NCBI GenBank assembly: GCA_034006985.1 | Contig: JAVERT010000009.1 | Location: 1 to 64,000 of the forward strand | Source: Gudongella sp034006985 | Lineage (GTDB): Bacteria; Bacillota; Clostridia; Tissierellales; Tissierellaceae | Direction: 5' to 3' | DNA: 64,000 nucleotides | In this document: positions 16,218 to 25,004 of the stretch, one piece after another | How the letters are laid out: every line of letters begins with the position of its first letter | How positions within the stretch are numbered: position 1 is the stretch's first letter | Made by a program: the position numbers and the translations under genes | The notes under the pieces: generated by a model | The model's database searches: none | What the model saw: only the letters and a program-made list of their open reading frames with translations | What the model was told of the DNA's origin: nothing

Positions 16218-17273
16218 ATGATGAGTAGAAGATGTAGTTATATGGAACTAAAAAATTATATGAGAGATTTATTAGTAGCATCAGGTATTGAGAAACAAGA
16301 TGCAACCATAGTTTCTGAGGTACTTATAAGAGCAGAATTGCAAGGTGTTTCATCACATGGAGCGACTCGGATGACGGTATACCTTGATAGAATTAAAAAA
16401 GGATTAATAAATAAGAACCCAGTGATTAATACTGAATTTAAGTTTCCATCTCTGGGAATTATGGATGCTGATAATGCTTTAGGTCATGTTGCTGCTTATA
16501 ATGCAATGTTAGAAGCAATTGATAAAGCTAAAGTCTATGGGATTTCAATGGTTGGAGTAAAGAACAGCAATCACTTTGGAGCAGCTTCATATTTTGCTGA
16601 AATGGCGGTAAGAGAAAATTTGGTTGGTTTTGTTATTTCCAACGGCCCACCCGCAACACCACCATGGGGAGGGAAAGAGATGTACTTTGGGACTAATCCT
16701 CTTGCAGTAGCTATTCCAGGTGGAGAAAGAGGACCTATTGTTGTGGATATGGCTACAAGCATTGTTGCTAGGGGTAAAATTATCAAAGCGGCTAATGAGG
16801 GAAAATCAATAGAACCTGGCTGGGCACTTGATGCAGATGGAAATCCAACTATAGATGCCAAGGAAGCTTTAAAAGGATGTATTCTTCCTATGGGCGAACA
16901 TAAAGGATCTGCTATTACAATGCTTATAGAGCTTATGGCAGGACTCTTAACAGGTGCTGGATATGGTAAGCAGGTAGCTTGGCAATACGATGAAACTGCT
17001 GGTAAAGGTAATGTTGGGCACATATTCTGTGCTATAAATCCTGTAGGATTTATGGATATTGAAGAAATAAGAATTAGAATGGATAGTTTTTATGATGAAA
17101 TAAAAGCTATGCCAAAAGCTACTGGATATGACTCAATAAGATTACCCGGTGAGGGTAAAAGAGATAATTTAGCAAAGAATACCGAGGATGGTATCTTATT
17201 AAATGACACTTTATACAATGCATTATTGAAACTAGGAAATGACTATAATGTTAAAATGCCAGAAACATATTAA
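16218..17273 (+). CDS. Ldh/MDH-family NAD(P)-dependent oxidoreductase (COG2055 type)
   Basis: This 351-residue enzyme belongs to the malate/L-lactate dehydrogenase family that is unrelated to classical LDH. Its members include ureidoglycolate, 2,3-diketogulonate and piperideine-2-carboxylate reductases. Motifs are VSSHGATRM, VGVKNSNHFGAASYFAEMA with the family histidine, FGTNPLAVAIPGG, and GEHKGSAITMLIELMAGLLTGA. It should reduce or oxidise a 2-oxo or 2-hydroxy acid. It is the first gene after the sigma-54 promoter and starts at one of two adjacent-frame methionines (ATGATG) after GAGGTG. The ferredoxin-domain gene follows within 21 bases. The substrate is unknown. Confidence 0.88.
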   Translation: MMSRRCSYMELKNYMRDLLVASGIEKQDATIVSEVLIRAELQGVSSHGATRMTVYLDRIKKGLINKNPVINTEFKFPSLGIMDADNALGHVAAYNAMLEAIDKAKVYGISMVGVKNSNHFGAASYFAEMAVRENLVGFVISNGPPATPPWGGKEMYFGTNPLAVAIPGGERGPIVVDMATSIVARGKIIKAANEGKSIEPGWALDADGNPTIDAKEALKGCILPMGEHKGSAITMLIELMAGLLTGAGYGKQVAWQYDETAGKGNVGHIFCAINPVGFMDIEEIRIRMDSFYDEIKAMPKATGYDSIRLPGEGKRDNLAKNTEDGILLNDTLYNALLKLGNDYNVKMPETY

Positions 17274-17293
17274 TTATTAGGGAGGTAGATTAA

Positions 17294-18022
17294 GTGAGAG
17301 TTAATCAAGAAAAATGTATAGGATGTGGTATTTGCGTGCCATATTGCCCGGCATTTGCAATCAGCATTGTAAATGGAAAAGCTTACATAGATGAAGAATT
17401 ATGTTTTGAATGTGGTAATTGTGGAAGACCTAGAGTTGTTCGCTGCCCTACAAGTGCATTCGAGGAGTCTGATGGTGTAAAAGAGATGCCAAGGAAAATT
17501 AGAAAGTTCTATAGTGACCCAACAATTGCTGATGCTGTAACAAAAGTACCAGGTAGAGGGACTGAAGAATCTAAGACAAATGATGTTACTGGGAAAGTTA
17601 CTCGCGGGGAATTCGGGATAGGAATTGAAATGGGTAGACCTTGTCATGGAACTACACTTAAACAGGTAGAACAGATGACAATGGCATTAGCTAGTATTGG
17701 GGTTGAGTTTGAAAAATGCAATCCAGTATATTATTTAATGGAAGACCCAGCAAAGGGAACGATACCTGATGAAATAAAGGATGAAAGAATGGTTTCTTGT
17801 ATTATTGAATTTACATCAAAAGACGAAAAACTAGAAGAAGTAATGGATACCATTAAAAGAGTTGCTAATGAATTGGATACTGTGTTTTCATTAGATTTAA
17901 TTTATAGATTTGATGAAGATGGGAATATTCCGATAATAAAAAAATTGAACGAAATGGGAATATTGGTTAGAAAAAATGCAAAGGTTAACTTAGGAATGGG
18001 TAGACCATTAAATAATGATTAG
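17294..18022 (+). CDS. 4Fe-4S ferredoxin-domain protein with unknown C-terminal domain
   Basis: Residues 5-55 hold two Fe-S motifs. C8, C11, C14 and C18 follow the canonical spacing, whereas C37, C40, C43 and C51 have a seven-residue last gap, longer than usual. After a linker (~60-100) comes a domain I do not recognise, beginning FGIGIEMGRPCHGTT (C117, H118) and ending VNLGMGRPLN; its strand-helix alternation suggests a ferredoxin-like or ACT-like fold. The start is GTG after GGAGG. It is in the sigma-54 operon between the Ldh-type dehydrogenase and the Cys-rich unknown protein, 12 bases from the latter. It may pass electrons to its neighbour. Confidence 0.82.
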   Translation: MRVNQEKCIGCGICVPYCPAFAISIVNGKAYIDEELCFECGNCGRPRVVRCPTSAFEESDGVKEMPRKIRKFYSDPTIADAVTKVPGRGTEESKTNDVTGKVTRGEFGIGIEMGRPCHGTTLKQVEQMTMALASIGVEFEKCNPVYYLMEDPAKGTIPDEIKDERMVSCIIEFTSKDEKLEEVMDTIKRVANELDTVFSLDLIYRFDEDGNIPIIKKLNEMGILVRKNAKVNLGMGRPLNND

Positions 18023-18034
18023 GGAGGGATAGCT

Positions 18035-18661
18035 TTGACACATTCATTACACCGAAGAGGTTCGGAAGAAGACTTGCAAAATGATTATATAATTCTAGTT
18101 ACTTCAGCGTATGGTTACAACCATGAAGGTACTAGAGATAAATTTATACAGGTACTAGATGCAGTTTTTGAAGCAGGGCCTGATAATCTTGGATCAAATG
18201 AAACAGGTACAATATACTCTGGCGTTACTTTGGAAGAAATAAAAGAACATATTACAGATGTTCCAAGAGTAAGATGTTGCTTTGCATCTAAAGATAAAAT
18301 GTTCCAAGTTATAAGGAAAATTCATGAAATGGATTTAGGTTTATCTGTCGTAATAAGTGGCTTAATTGACAATGTTCTTGATATGGCAAAAGAATTGGAT
18401 ATAAAACCACATAGCGTAAATTTATCATTACAAATTTGGGGAAATGTAGAATCTCTTCCTCCAGAAGATGTTTTAGAAGTTGTGACAATGTGTGGGCATG
18501 GATTAGTTGCTTCTGGATTGGTAGAAAAATATCTTAATGACGTTTCTAAGGGGAAGATATCACCAAGAAAAGCAGCTGAAAAAGTTGCTCATCCATGTGT
18601 ATGCGGATTTTTCAATCCTGATAGAGCAGAAAAGATATTTGAAAAATATGCACCAAAGTAA
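18035..18661 (+). CDS. Unknown Cys/His-rich cytoplasmic protein of the sigma-54 operon
   Basis: I do not recognise this 208-residue protein. It has no signal peptide or membrane segment. Candidate metal or Fe-S ligands are C81-C82 (VRCCF), C153 and H155 (TMCGHG), and H186, C188 and C190 (HPCVCGFFNP). The last motif, followed by a conserved-looking DRAEKIFEKY tail, looks like an active-site or cluster loop. The start is TTG after GGGAGGG. Tight spacing to the ferredoxin-domain gene upstream (12 bases) suggests that the two products work as a pair. An enzymatic role in the catabolic pathway is inferred only from context. Confidence 0.8.
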   Translation: MTHSLHRRGSEEDLQNDYIILVTSAYGYNHEGTRDKFIQVLDAVFEAGPDNLGSNETGTIYSGVTLEEIKEHITDVPRVRCCFASKDKMFQVIRKIHEMDLGLSVVISGLIDNVLDMAKELDIKPHSVNLSLQIWGNVESLPPEDVLEVVTMCGHGLVASGLVEKYLNDVSKGKISPRKAAEKVAHPCVCGFFNPDRAEKIFEKYAPK

Positions 18662-18708
18662 CAAATGAAGAAGGTAAGTGAAACAAGCAAGTTTTGAGGA
18701 GGGGTTAA

Positions 18709-19596
18709 ATGTTTGGAGGAATATATACACCTATAGTAACACCTTTTAAAGAAGATGAATCTATAGATTTCGAGAAATTGAAATATAATCTTGATATTTG
18801 GGGTAAGACTGACCTTGATGGAATAGTAGTATTAGGATCAAATGGTGAATTTGTTTATTTATCTCATGAGGAAAAATTGGAAGTTGTAAAGTTTGTCATT
18901 GATAACTTTAATGAAGAGAAGAATATCATTGTTGGTACATATTGTGAATCAACTATTGAAACAATAAAACTAACTAAAGAAATGGCGAAATTAGGTGCAG
19001 ATGCTGCGTTAGTGCTACCACCAAACTATTACAGAGGTGGGATGAACGAAGAAATATTATATGATCATTTTGTAGATGTTGCTGATGAAAGCTCAATTCC
19101 TGTAATGATTTATAATATGCCGGGGAATACAGGTATAAACCTATCTTCAAAATTAATTGCAAGATTATCAAAGCATCCTAATATAGTAGGAATTAAGGAT
19201 ACAGCTGGAAACATAGTGCAGTTGTCTGAAACTGTTAGAGATACAGATGAAGACTTTGCTGTATTTGCTGGGAATGCAGGCTATCTTCTACCAGCATTTA
19301 CTGTTGGAGCAAGGGGAGCCACATTAGCATTGGCGAATATACTTCCTGATGACTGCTGTAAGTTAGTTAATCTTTTTAAAGAAGGAAAGATCGATGAAGC
19401 AAGAAAACTTCAACTAAAAATGATTGAGATAAATTATTTGGTTACAGGAGGTATGGGTATATCTGGACTTAAGTATGCATTAGATTTGCTAGGGTTCCAG
19501 GGTGGAGTGGTTAGAAGACCTCTCAAACCATTGACAGAGGAGAAGAAATCCATTATTAAAGATGCTTTAGTTAAATATGGAGCTCTTCAAGAATAG
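18709..19596 (+). CDS. DapA-family lyase / 2-oxoacid aldolase
   Basis: The protein is a class I aldolase-type barrel of the dihydrodipicolinate synthase superfamily. It shows the pyruvate-binding loop (VLGSNGEFVYLSHEEK), the catalytic tyrosine in IPVMIYNMPGNTG and the Schiff-base lysine in VGIKDTAGN near residue 162. The normal GTTGE loop reads GSNGE, which fits catabolic members such as 2-oxo-acid aldolases or sugar-acid dehydratases better than biosynthetic DapA. Its place in a sigma-54 catabolic operon agrees. At 295 residues it is full length. The exact substrate cannot be read from the sequence. Confidence 0.9.
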   Translation: MFGGIYTPIVTPFKEDESIDFEKLKYNLDIWGKTDLDGIVVLGSNGEFVYLSHEEKLEVVKFVIDNFNEEKNIIVGTYCESTIETIKLTKEMAKLGADAALVLPPNYYRGGMNEEILYDHFVDVADESSIPVMIYNMPGNTGINLSSKLIARLSKHPNIVGIKDTAGNIVQLSETVRDTDEDFAVFAGNAGYLLPAFTVGARGATLALANILPDDCCKLVNLFKEGKIDEARKLQLKMIEINYLVTGGMGISGLKYALDLLGFQGGVVRRPLKPLTEEKKSIIKDALVKYGALQE

Positions 19597-19619
19597 ATAA
19601 GTGAACTGGAGGCTTTAGA

Positions 19620-20486
19620 ATGAAACTTGGATTTATTGGTTTTGGTGAAGCAGCATTTGAAATGGCTAGGGGTTTAAAAAAAGAAGGATTAGAAGATATA
19701 GTAGCTTTTGATATTATGCATGATAATCCAAATTTTGGAGATTTAATCAAAGAAAGAGCTAATTTGGCTAAAATTGAATTGGTATTTTCCGCTAAAGAAG
19801 TAGTAGATAATTCTCAGGTTGTAATAGTTGCTGTACCGGGCAGTAAAGCTCTTGATACAGCTAAGTATCTCTACGACAGTTTAAATGATGATATTATATA
19901 TGTGGATGTTTCTGCATCTACTGTGAAAGTTAAAAAGCAAGTATGCGAATTAATAAAGGATAAGACAACAAGATTTGTAGATGCTGCAATGTTAGGACCA
20001 TTACCCTTGCATCAACACAAAGTACCAATAGCTGCTAGTGGTACGGGTACTGATGAATTTATGGAGTTTATGTTGCCTTATGGAATGAAGATAGAGAAGG
20101 TAAGTGAAATAGAAGGAGATGGAACAGCTATTAAGCTTATTAGGAGTATATTTACTAAAGGCTTATCATCATTATTACTTGAAATTGTGCAGATTTCTTC
20201 TAAGGCTGGGGTAACAGATAGAGTAATAGAGTCCATATCTAGTTCAGTTGATGAAGTATCATTTGAATATACTATTAACAGACTATTAACTAGTGGTGCA
20301 ATACATGCTGAAAGAAGAGCTCATGAACTTACTGGTTCAATCGAAATGATGGATGAATATGCTGTAGACCCAATTATGTCTATAGCGGCAAAAGAAAAGC
20401 TAGAGTGGTTTGCCGACAAAAACTTAAATGAAAAATTCAAGGGTGAAACACCAAAGAGTTTTAAGGATTTTGTTGAGTATCTTTAG
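19620..20486 (+). CDS. NAD(P)-dependent 3-hydroxyacid dehydrogenase-like protein (DUF1932)
   Basis: This belongs to the 3-hydroxyisobutyrate/6-phosphogluconate dehydrogenase superfamily. The N-terminal Rossmann loop is LGFIGFGEAAFEMARGL, followed by VVIVAVPGSKALD. The substrate strand reads YVDVSASTVKVKKQ and FVDAAMLGPLP, and the catalytic lysine is probably in TAIKLIRSIFTKG. The C-terminal helical half matches the DUF1932 type. Members reduce tartronate semialdehyde or similar beta-oxo acids. It starts 23 bases after the aldolase gene, so it may act on the aldolase product. The start follows GGAGG. Confidence 0.85.
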   Translation: MKLGFIGFGEAAFEMARGLKKEGLEDIVAFDIMHDNPNFGDLIKERANLAKIELVFSAKEVVDNSQVVIVAVPGSKALDTAKYLYDSLNDDIIYVDVSASTVKVKKQVCELIKDKTTRFVDAAMLGPLPLHQHKVPIAASGTGTDEFMEFMLPYGMKIEKVSEIEGDGTAIKLIRSIFTKGLSSLLLEIVQISSKAGVTDRVIESISSSVDEVSFEYTINRLLTSGAIHAERRAHELTGSIEMMDEYAVDPIMSIAAKEKLEWFADKNLNEKFKGETPKSFKDFVEYL

Positions 20487-20560
20487 AAATATTTTTAAAT
20501 AAGTCCACATTTAGTAAACTCATTATTATTATTTTTAATATTGGAGGGAGTAGTTGGAAA

Positions 20561-21061
20561 ATGAAATTAAGTTTAAAACAAGGCAATAATATATTAGGTT
20601 TGATAAGCATCTTAGGTGGAATGGTTATAGTTGCTTTAGCTTTTATTCAGAAACTTCCTTTTATGAGGAAAGAGTTGCCTGGTTCTGGATTTTTTCCTAT
20701 CTTATGTGGAATTGCCATAGCGGCTTGTGGTCTATTAGTTTTAATGGAAAATTGGCATAAGTCAAAAAAAGCGCTAGAAGATGATGCTGTAGATAAGGAA
20801 TTAAAATCAAATTTAATTAATATTGTTGAATTAAGAAATTTTGCATACACAATTGGTATTTCGATTTTTGTCATAGTAATGACACCTTTTATTGGAATGT
20901 TAGTTTCCACTGGAATTTCAGTTGTTGTATTGATTAGAATTCTGGGCAAGGAAAGTATCACAAAGTCTATTATAATCGGTTTTGTAACTACTTTAGTATT
21001 ATTTCTAATATTCAAAGTATTCCTAGGTATGCCGTTACCGAGTTGTTACATAGGAATATGA
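20561..21061 (+). CDS. tctB: Tripartite tricarboxylate transporter small membrane subunit TctB
   Basis: The 166-residue protein has four hydrophobic segments and the TctB pattern: a first segment, then MRKELPGSGFFPILCGIAIAACG, a charged middle and two late segments ending in MPLPSC. TctB pairs with TctA to form the membrane part of a binding-protein-dependent, ion-driven carboxylate importer. It is followed 16 bases later by tctA and then tctC, the complete set. The operon position after the lyase and dehydrogenase genes suggests that the imported compound is their substrate. Confidence 0.88.
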   Translation: MKLSLKQGNNILGLISILGGMVIVALAFIQKLPFMRKELPGSGFFPILCGIAIAACGLLVLMENWHKSKKALEDDAVDKELKSNLINIVELRNFAYTIGISIFVIVMTPFIGMLVSTGISVVVLIRILGKESITKSIIIGFVTTLVLFLIFKVFLGMPLPSCYIGI

Positions 21062-21077
21062 TAAAGGGGGTTGAGGC

Positions 21078-22574
21078 ATGGAAGCTTTATTAAATAACTT
21101 AAGTTTAGGATTTTCTGTGTTGGCTGATCCGATTGTGTTATTATATGCTTTTGGTGGTGTACTCTGCGGAGTAATTATCGGTGCGTTGCCAGGACTCGGA
21201 CCATCGGTAGGTATTGCAGTACTTTTACCACTTACATATGGGATGGAGCCTGCAGTTGGAATAATTTTATTAGCTGGAATATATTATGGGGCTATGTATG
21301 GAGGTTCAATAACAGCTATACTAATAAACACTCCAGGGGATTCCGCGGCAGTTATGACAGCGTTAGATGGTTATCCTTTGGCATTGAAAGGTCAAGCGGG
21401 TAAAGCCATGGGTATGGCTGCGTATGCTTCTGTAATTGGCGGAACGATATCAGTAATTGCATTTATGTTGTTTGCACCAGTTATAGCAAAATATGCATTA
21501 GTATTTGGCTCATCTGAATACTTTGCATTAATGGTGTTAGGTTTGGCATCAATTGCTGGAATGACAGGAGATTCACCATCAAAAGGATTTTTAGCTGCAT
21601 TTATAGGATTATTTATTGCTTTGATTGGGCTAGATCTTGTAACTGGAGTTCAAAGATATGTGTTTGGTAATGTACATCTTTATTCAGGGATAGATTTTAT
21701 CCCCGTAGCTATGGGGTTATTTGGGATCGCAGAAATTATTACCGATAGAGGTGATGCCAAGGTTGAGATTGACAATAAGATGCTTAAATTCAGGAATCTA
21801 TTTCCAAATAAACAAGAATGGAAAGATTGTTTACCGCATATTGGGCGTGGTACAGGATTGGGATTCTTTGTGGGAATGTTACCAGGAGCTGGTGCTACAA
21901 TAGCTTCTTTCTTATCATATAGTATGGCAAAAAAAGTTTCAAAAAGAGGAAATGAATTTGGAACAGGATTGTTGGAAGGAGTAGCTGCACCGGAATCAGC
22001 AAACAATGCTGCATCAATAGGAGCTATGATACCAATGCTTACACTAGGTGTTCCAGGGTCAGGTGCCACTGCCATCATGATGGGTGCTTTAATGATGCTT
22101 GGCATAACTCCAGGACCTTCATTGTTTATGAACGAAGCTGAAGTTGCATGGTCACTTATTGCAAGTATGTATATAGGTAATATATTCCTTTTGGTTCTAG
22201 GTATTCTAGGGCTGCCTCTATTTGTTAGAGTACTTAAGGTAAAGGCACCTATACTTAATTCTATAGTTCTTGCTTTTATTCTAATTGGATCATATGCACT
22301 TGAAAATTCATTATTTACCGTTGGGATTACAATTTTCTTTGGAGTTATCGGATATTTCATGAAGAAGTTAAAAGTTCCGGCAGCTCCGATGATATTGGCT
22401 ATAGTACTGGGATATCTTACTGAATCTAATTTACGTCAAGCTCTTATTATTGCTGACGGTAGTATTGTAGGAGTTATTACAAAACCAATATCTGCAGTAA
22501 TTTTAATAATTGCTTTAATAATGGCATTTGGTGGTCCAATTACCCAAATGATTAAGAAAAAGTTTGCTGTTTAG
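21078..22574 (+). CDS. tctA: Tripartite tricarboxylate transporter large membrane subunit TctA
   Basis: At 498 residues with about 11-12 hydrophobic segments, this is a standard TctA. Family motifs are clear: GALPGLGPSVGIAVLLPLTYG, the repeat GGSITAILINTPGDSAAVMTALDGYP, FVGMLPGAGATIASFLSY, GVAAPESANNAASIGAMIPML and LGVPGSGATAIMMGALMMLG. It carries the substrate across the membrane with sodium or proton coupling, fed by the TctC lipoprotein. The ATG follows GGGGG/GAGG. Nothing in it is unusual for the family. Confidence 0.95.
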   Translation: MEALLNNLSLGFSVLADPIVLLYAFGGVLCGVIIGALPGLGPSVGIAVLLPLTYGMEPAVGIILLAGIYYGAMYGGSITAILINTPGDSAAVMTALDGYPLALKGQAGKAMGMAAYASVIGGTISVIAFMLFAPVIAKYALVFGSSEYFALMVLGLASIAGMTGDSPSKGFLAAFIGLFIALIGLDLVTGVQRYVFGNVHLYSGIDFIPVAMGLFGIAEIITDRGDAKVEIDNKMLKFRNLFPNKQEWKDCLPHIGRGTGLGFFVGMLPGAGATIASFLSYSMAKKVSKRGNEFGTGLLEGVAAPESANNAASIGAMIPMLTLGVPGSGATAIMMGALMMLGITPGPSLFMNEAEVAWSLIASMYIGNIFLLVLGILGLPLFVRVLKVKAPILNSIVLAFILIGSYALENSLFTVGITIFFGVIGYFMKKLKVPAAPMILAIVLGYLTESNLRQALIIADGSIVGVITKPISAVILIIALIMAFGGPITQMIKKKFAV

Positions 22575-22665
22575 TGGATTTAACTAAGCTCTATCTTACT
22601 TTTGCAGTGGGAGTACCCTTGCATAGTAAATTTATAGATAGATAATAAAGGGGAGGAAATAAAAA

Positions 22666-23706
22666 ATGAATAAGAAAATGTTGAGAGTTTTAGCGTTGAT
22701 GCTTGTTGCAATGGTTGTACTTGCGGGATGTAGTCCTGCAGAAAGTCCAGCTGAAGAACCTGCAGTAGAAACACCAGCAGTTGAAGAACCTGCAGTTGAA
22801 GAAGTTGTCGGTTGGGTACCAACAGAAAATGTAGAATTTATTATTCCATTTAGTGCAGGTGGAGGATCTGATGTATTTGCTCGTAAAATCATAGAAATTA
22901 TTTCAAAGAACGAGATGGCACCAGTTAACTTTATTGCAACTAATAAGCCAGGTGGGTCAGGAGTAGTAGGATATACTTATATGAACGGAAAAGGTGCTAA
23001 TGATTATATAATGGCAACTACAAGTTCAAGTTTTTATTCACAACCAATAACAGGGAATTCACCACTTAGTATAACTGATGATTTTGCTTTTGTTGCTCAT
23101 CTTGCAAAAGATCCAAATTTATTTGCTGCAAAGCAAGACTTAGGTTTGAACACTTTAGAAGAAGTTATAGAATATGCAAAAGCTAATCCAGGAGCACTTA
23201 AGTTTGGTGGAACTGCTAATGCATCTGACGATACAATACTTATGTACATGATTAATGAATTAGCTGGAGTAGAAATGACTTATGTACCTTATGATTCAGG
23301 TGGAGATATTTTAGCAGCTATACTTGGTGGACATATTGATGTATGTGCTATATCACCATCAGAAGGTGGAGAGCATCTTGCCGCAGGTACATTAATACCA
23401 TTGGCTGTTTCTGCAGAGGAACGTGTTTCAATACTACCAGATGTGCCTACATTCTTAGAATCAGGATATGATATAACTCATCAACAGAGTCGTGGAGTTG
23501 TTATGAATGCTGGAACATCTCAAGAAGTGCTTGATTACTATTCAGATTTATTTCAACAAGTAAGTGAAACAGAAGAATGGAAAACATTCCTTAAAGAAAA
23601 TGTAATGGGAGATGTATTCTATAATAATGAAGAATACGTAGAATTCAATACTGATTTAACTGCAAAATATGTAAAATTCATGGATATGATTGCGAGAAAT
23701 CAATAA
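22666..23706 (+). CDS. tctC: TctC solute-binding lipoprotein
   Basis: A lipoprotein signal peptide (MLVAMVVLAGC, lipid-anchored cysteine near residue 22) is followed by a Glu/Pro/Ala-rich linker and a Bug/TctC binding domain starting VEFIIPFSAGGGSDVFARK. Other family marks are FIATNKPGGSGVVGYTY, YVPYDSGGDILAAILGGHID and the late TFLESGYD. Such proteins catch carboxylates, usually dicarboxylic or tricarboxylic or sugar acids, and deliver them to TctAB. The ATG follows GGGGAGG. A strong terminator ends the operon 54 bases later. Confidence 0.93.
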   Translation: MNKKMLRVLALMLVAMVVLAGCSPAESPAEEPAVETPAVEEPAVEEVVGWVPTENVEFIIPFSAGGGSDVFARKIIEIISKNEMAPVNFIATNKPGGSGVVGYTYMNGKGANDYIMATTSSSFYSQPITGNSPLSITDDFAFVAHLAKDPNLFAAKQDLGLNTLEEVIEYAKANPGALKFGGTANASDDTILMYMINELAGVEMTYVPYDSGGDILAAILGGHIDVCAISPSEGGEHLAAGTLIPLAVSAEERVSILPDVPTFLESGYDITHQQSRGVVMNAGTSQEVLDYYSDLFQQVSETEEWKTFLKENVMGDVFYNNEEYVEFNTDLTAKYVKFMDMIARNQ

Positions 23707-23759
23707 TCAAAATATAGTAACAGATGATATCTAAATAATAAAAAGTATATTACAGGGAG

Positions 23760-23812
23760 TACATCTATAAAAGTTAGATATAAAATTAACTTTTATAGAT
23801 GTACATTTTTTT
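23760..23812 (+). terminator. Strong terminator of the tct operon
   Basis: Perfect 17-bp arms (23760-23776 and 23787-23803) around a 10-base loop are followed by CATTTTTTT. It closes the sigma-54 catabolic operon and separates it from the EamA-glycerate kinase genes. Confidence 0.85.
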
Positions 23813-24111
23813 GAAATAGTTGTCAATCATCTTATAGATTATAGTGATATAATAAAATTAAAGTTTTTATAGTTAAATAGTATCAGTTCAATATAAAGAG
23901 TTATGTAAAGTAAAATGTTTAATAATTGAGTTGTATTTTTAAAACGCGGATATTATTTTATACTAAGAGTTCTATAATATTGTATTTTTGTGTATAAGCG
24001 ATTAGATATTTAGTAAGTCAATATAAATAACTATAAGTTTAATTGATTAGATATATTTCATTTGGAAGAAATAATAATAGAGAATAAGTCTAAAAATGAT
24101 AGAGGGACAAA
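23813..24111 (+). other. AT-rich gap before the EamA gene
   Basis: Only very AT-rich sequence is seen. A TATAAT occurs at 23848-23853 but no -35 box sits at a normal distance. There is no reading frame, repeat or stable hairpin worth naming. It probably contains the promoter of the EamA-glycerate kinase genes. Confidence 0.4.
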
Positions 24112-24993
24112 ATGGGAGTTTTTTATATATTGACATCTTCAGTATTTTTTGTATTAAGTGCATATTTTGGTAAGTTAGTAGCTAATACTACTGAAATGAA
24201 TGCAATAATAACTTCATTTACAAGATACTCATTAGGATCTGTGGTTATGATTATTTATATGCTTACAACTAAGAAATCTTTTATACCAAATAGACTAGCT
24301 CCAATAACAAAAAGAGCTATTTTTAATTCTGGTGCACTTATTTTATCAACACTTGCGCTTAACTATACTACATTAACAAATGCTAATATTCTACATCTTA
24401 CATATCCTGTTTTTGTAGTAGTTTTGGCGCCATTTATCACTAAAGAGAAATCTAGGAAAAGTGTATATTTTTATCTTATTATGATTCTTATAGGTTCATA
24501 TATTATTTCGGCACCTGATTTAACACATATCAATTTTGGTGATGTGCTTGCTTTTGTATCTGCAATTTTTGCAGGAATATCTATTCTTTATCTTACAGAA
24601 GCTAGAAAAACTGAGTCAGGATCTTTGATAGTACTTTACTTGATGGTAATAGGAACTATCATAAATGGTCCTATGATATTAAAAGATTTAGGATTAATAG
24701 ATATGGATTCAATAGGGATAGTACTTTTAGCTGCAGCATTTGGTTTCTTTGGTCAGGTTTTAACAACTGAAGGGTATAGATATGTTAGTTCCGCTAAAGG
24801 CGCAATGTTGTCAACAAGTAGAATAATATTTGCTACATTCCTTGGATATTTTTTATTATCTGAACCGCTTAACTTTAGGATAATTCTAGGTATAGTTATA
24901 ACCACAATTGCTTTGGTTGGGGTAAGTGGTTATTTTAATTTTGCTAGGAAAAGTTTACAAGTTGATTTACATAAAAATTGGAATAATAAGTGA
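24112..24993 (+). CDS. EamA/DMT-family transporter
   Basis: The 293-residue protein has ten hydrophobic segments arranged as two EamA repeats (start to ~140 and ~145-285), the layout of drug/metabolite transporters that export or import small metabolites. The second repeat ends with EPLNFRIILGIVITTIALVGV, a typical closing motif. The ATG follows GAGGG. The glycerate kinase gene starts 11 bases downstream, so the two are likely cotranscribed and the transporter may handle a related acid. The substrate is unknown. Confidence 0.85.
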   Translation: MGVFYILTSSVFFVLSAYFGKLVANTTEMNAIITSFTRYSLGSVVMIIYMLTTKKSFIPNRLAPITKRAIFNSGALILSTLALNYTTLTNANILHLTYPVFVVVLAPFITKEKSRKSVYFYLIMILIGSYIISAPDLTHINFGDVLAFVSAIFAGISILYLTEARKTESGSLIVLYLMVIGTIINGPMILKDLGLIDMDSIGIVLLAAAFGFFGQVLTTEGYRYVSSAKGAMLSTSRIIFATFLGYFLLSEPLNFRIILGIVITTIALVGVSGYFNFARKSLQVDLHKNWNNK

Positions 24994-25004
24994 GGTGACT
25001 ATGG

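Noticed and set aside
21680..22360. 226-codon open frame on the minus strand opposite tctA
   Set aside because: It is a shadow of the strongly conserved tctA frame, with no ribosome binding site and a low-complexity Ile/Ser/Pro composition.
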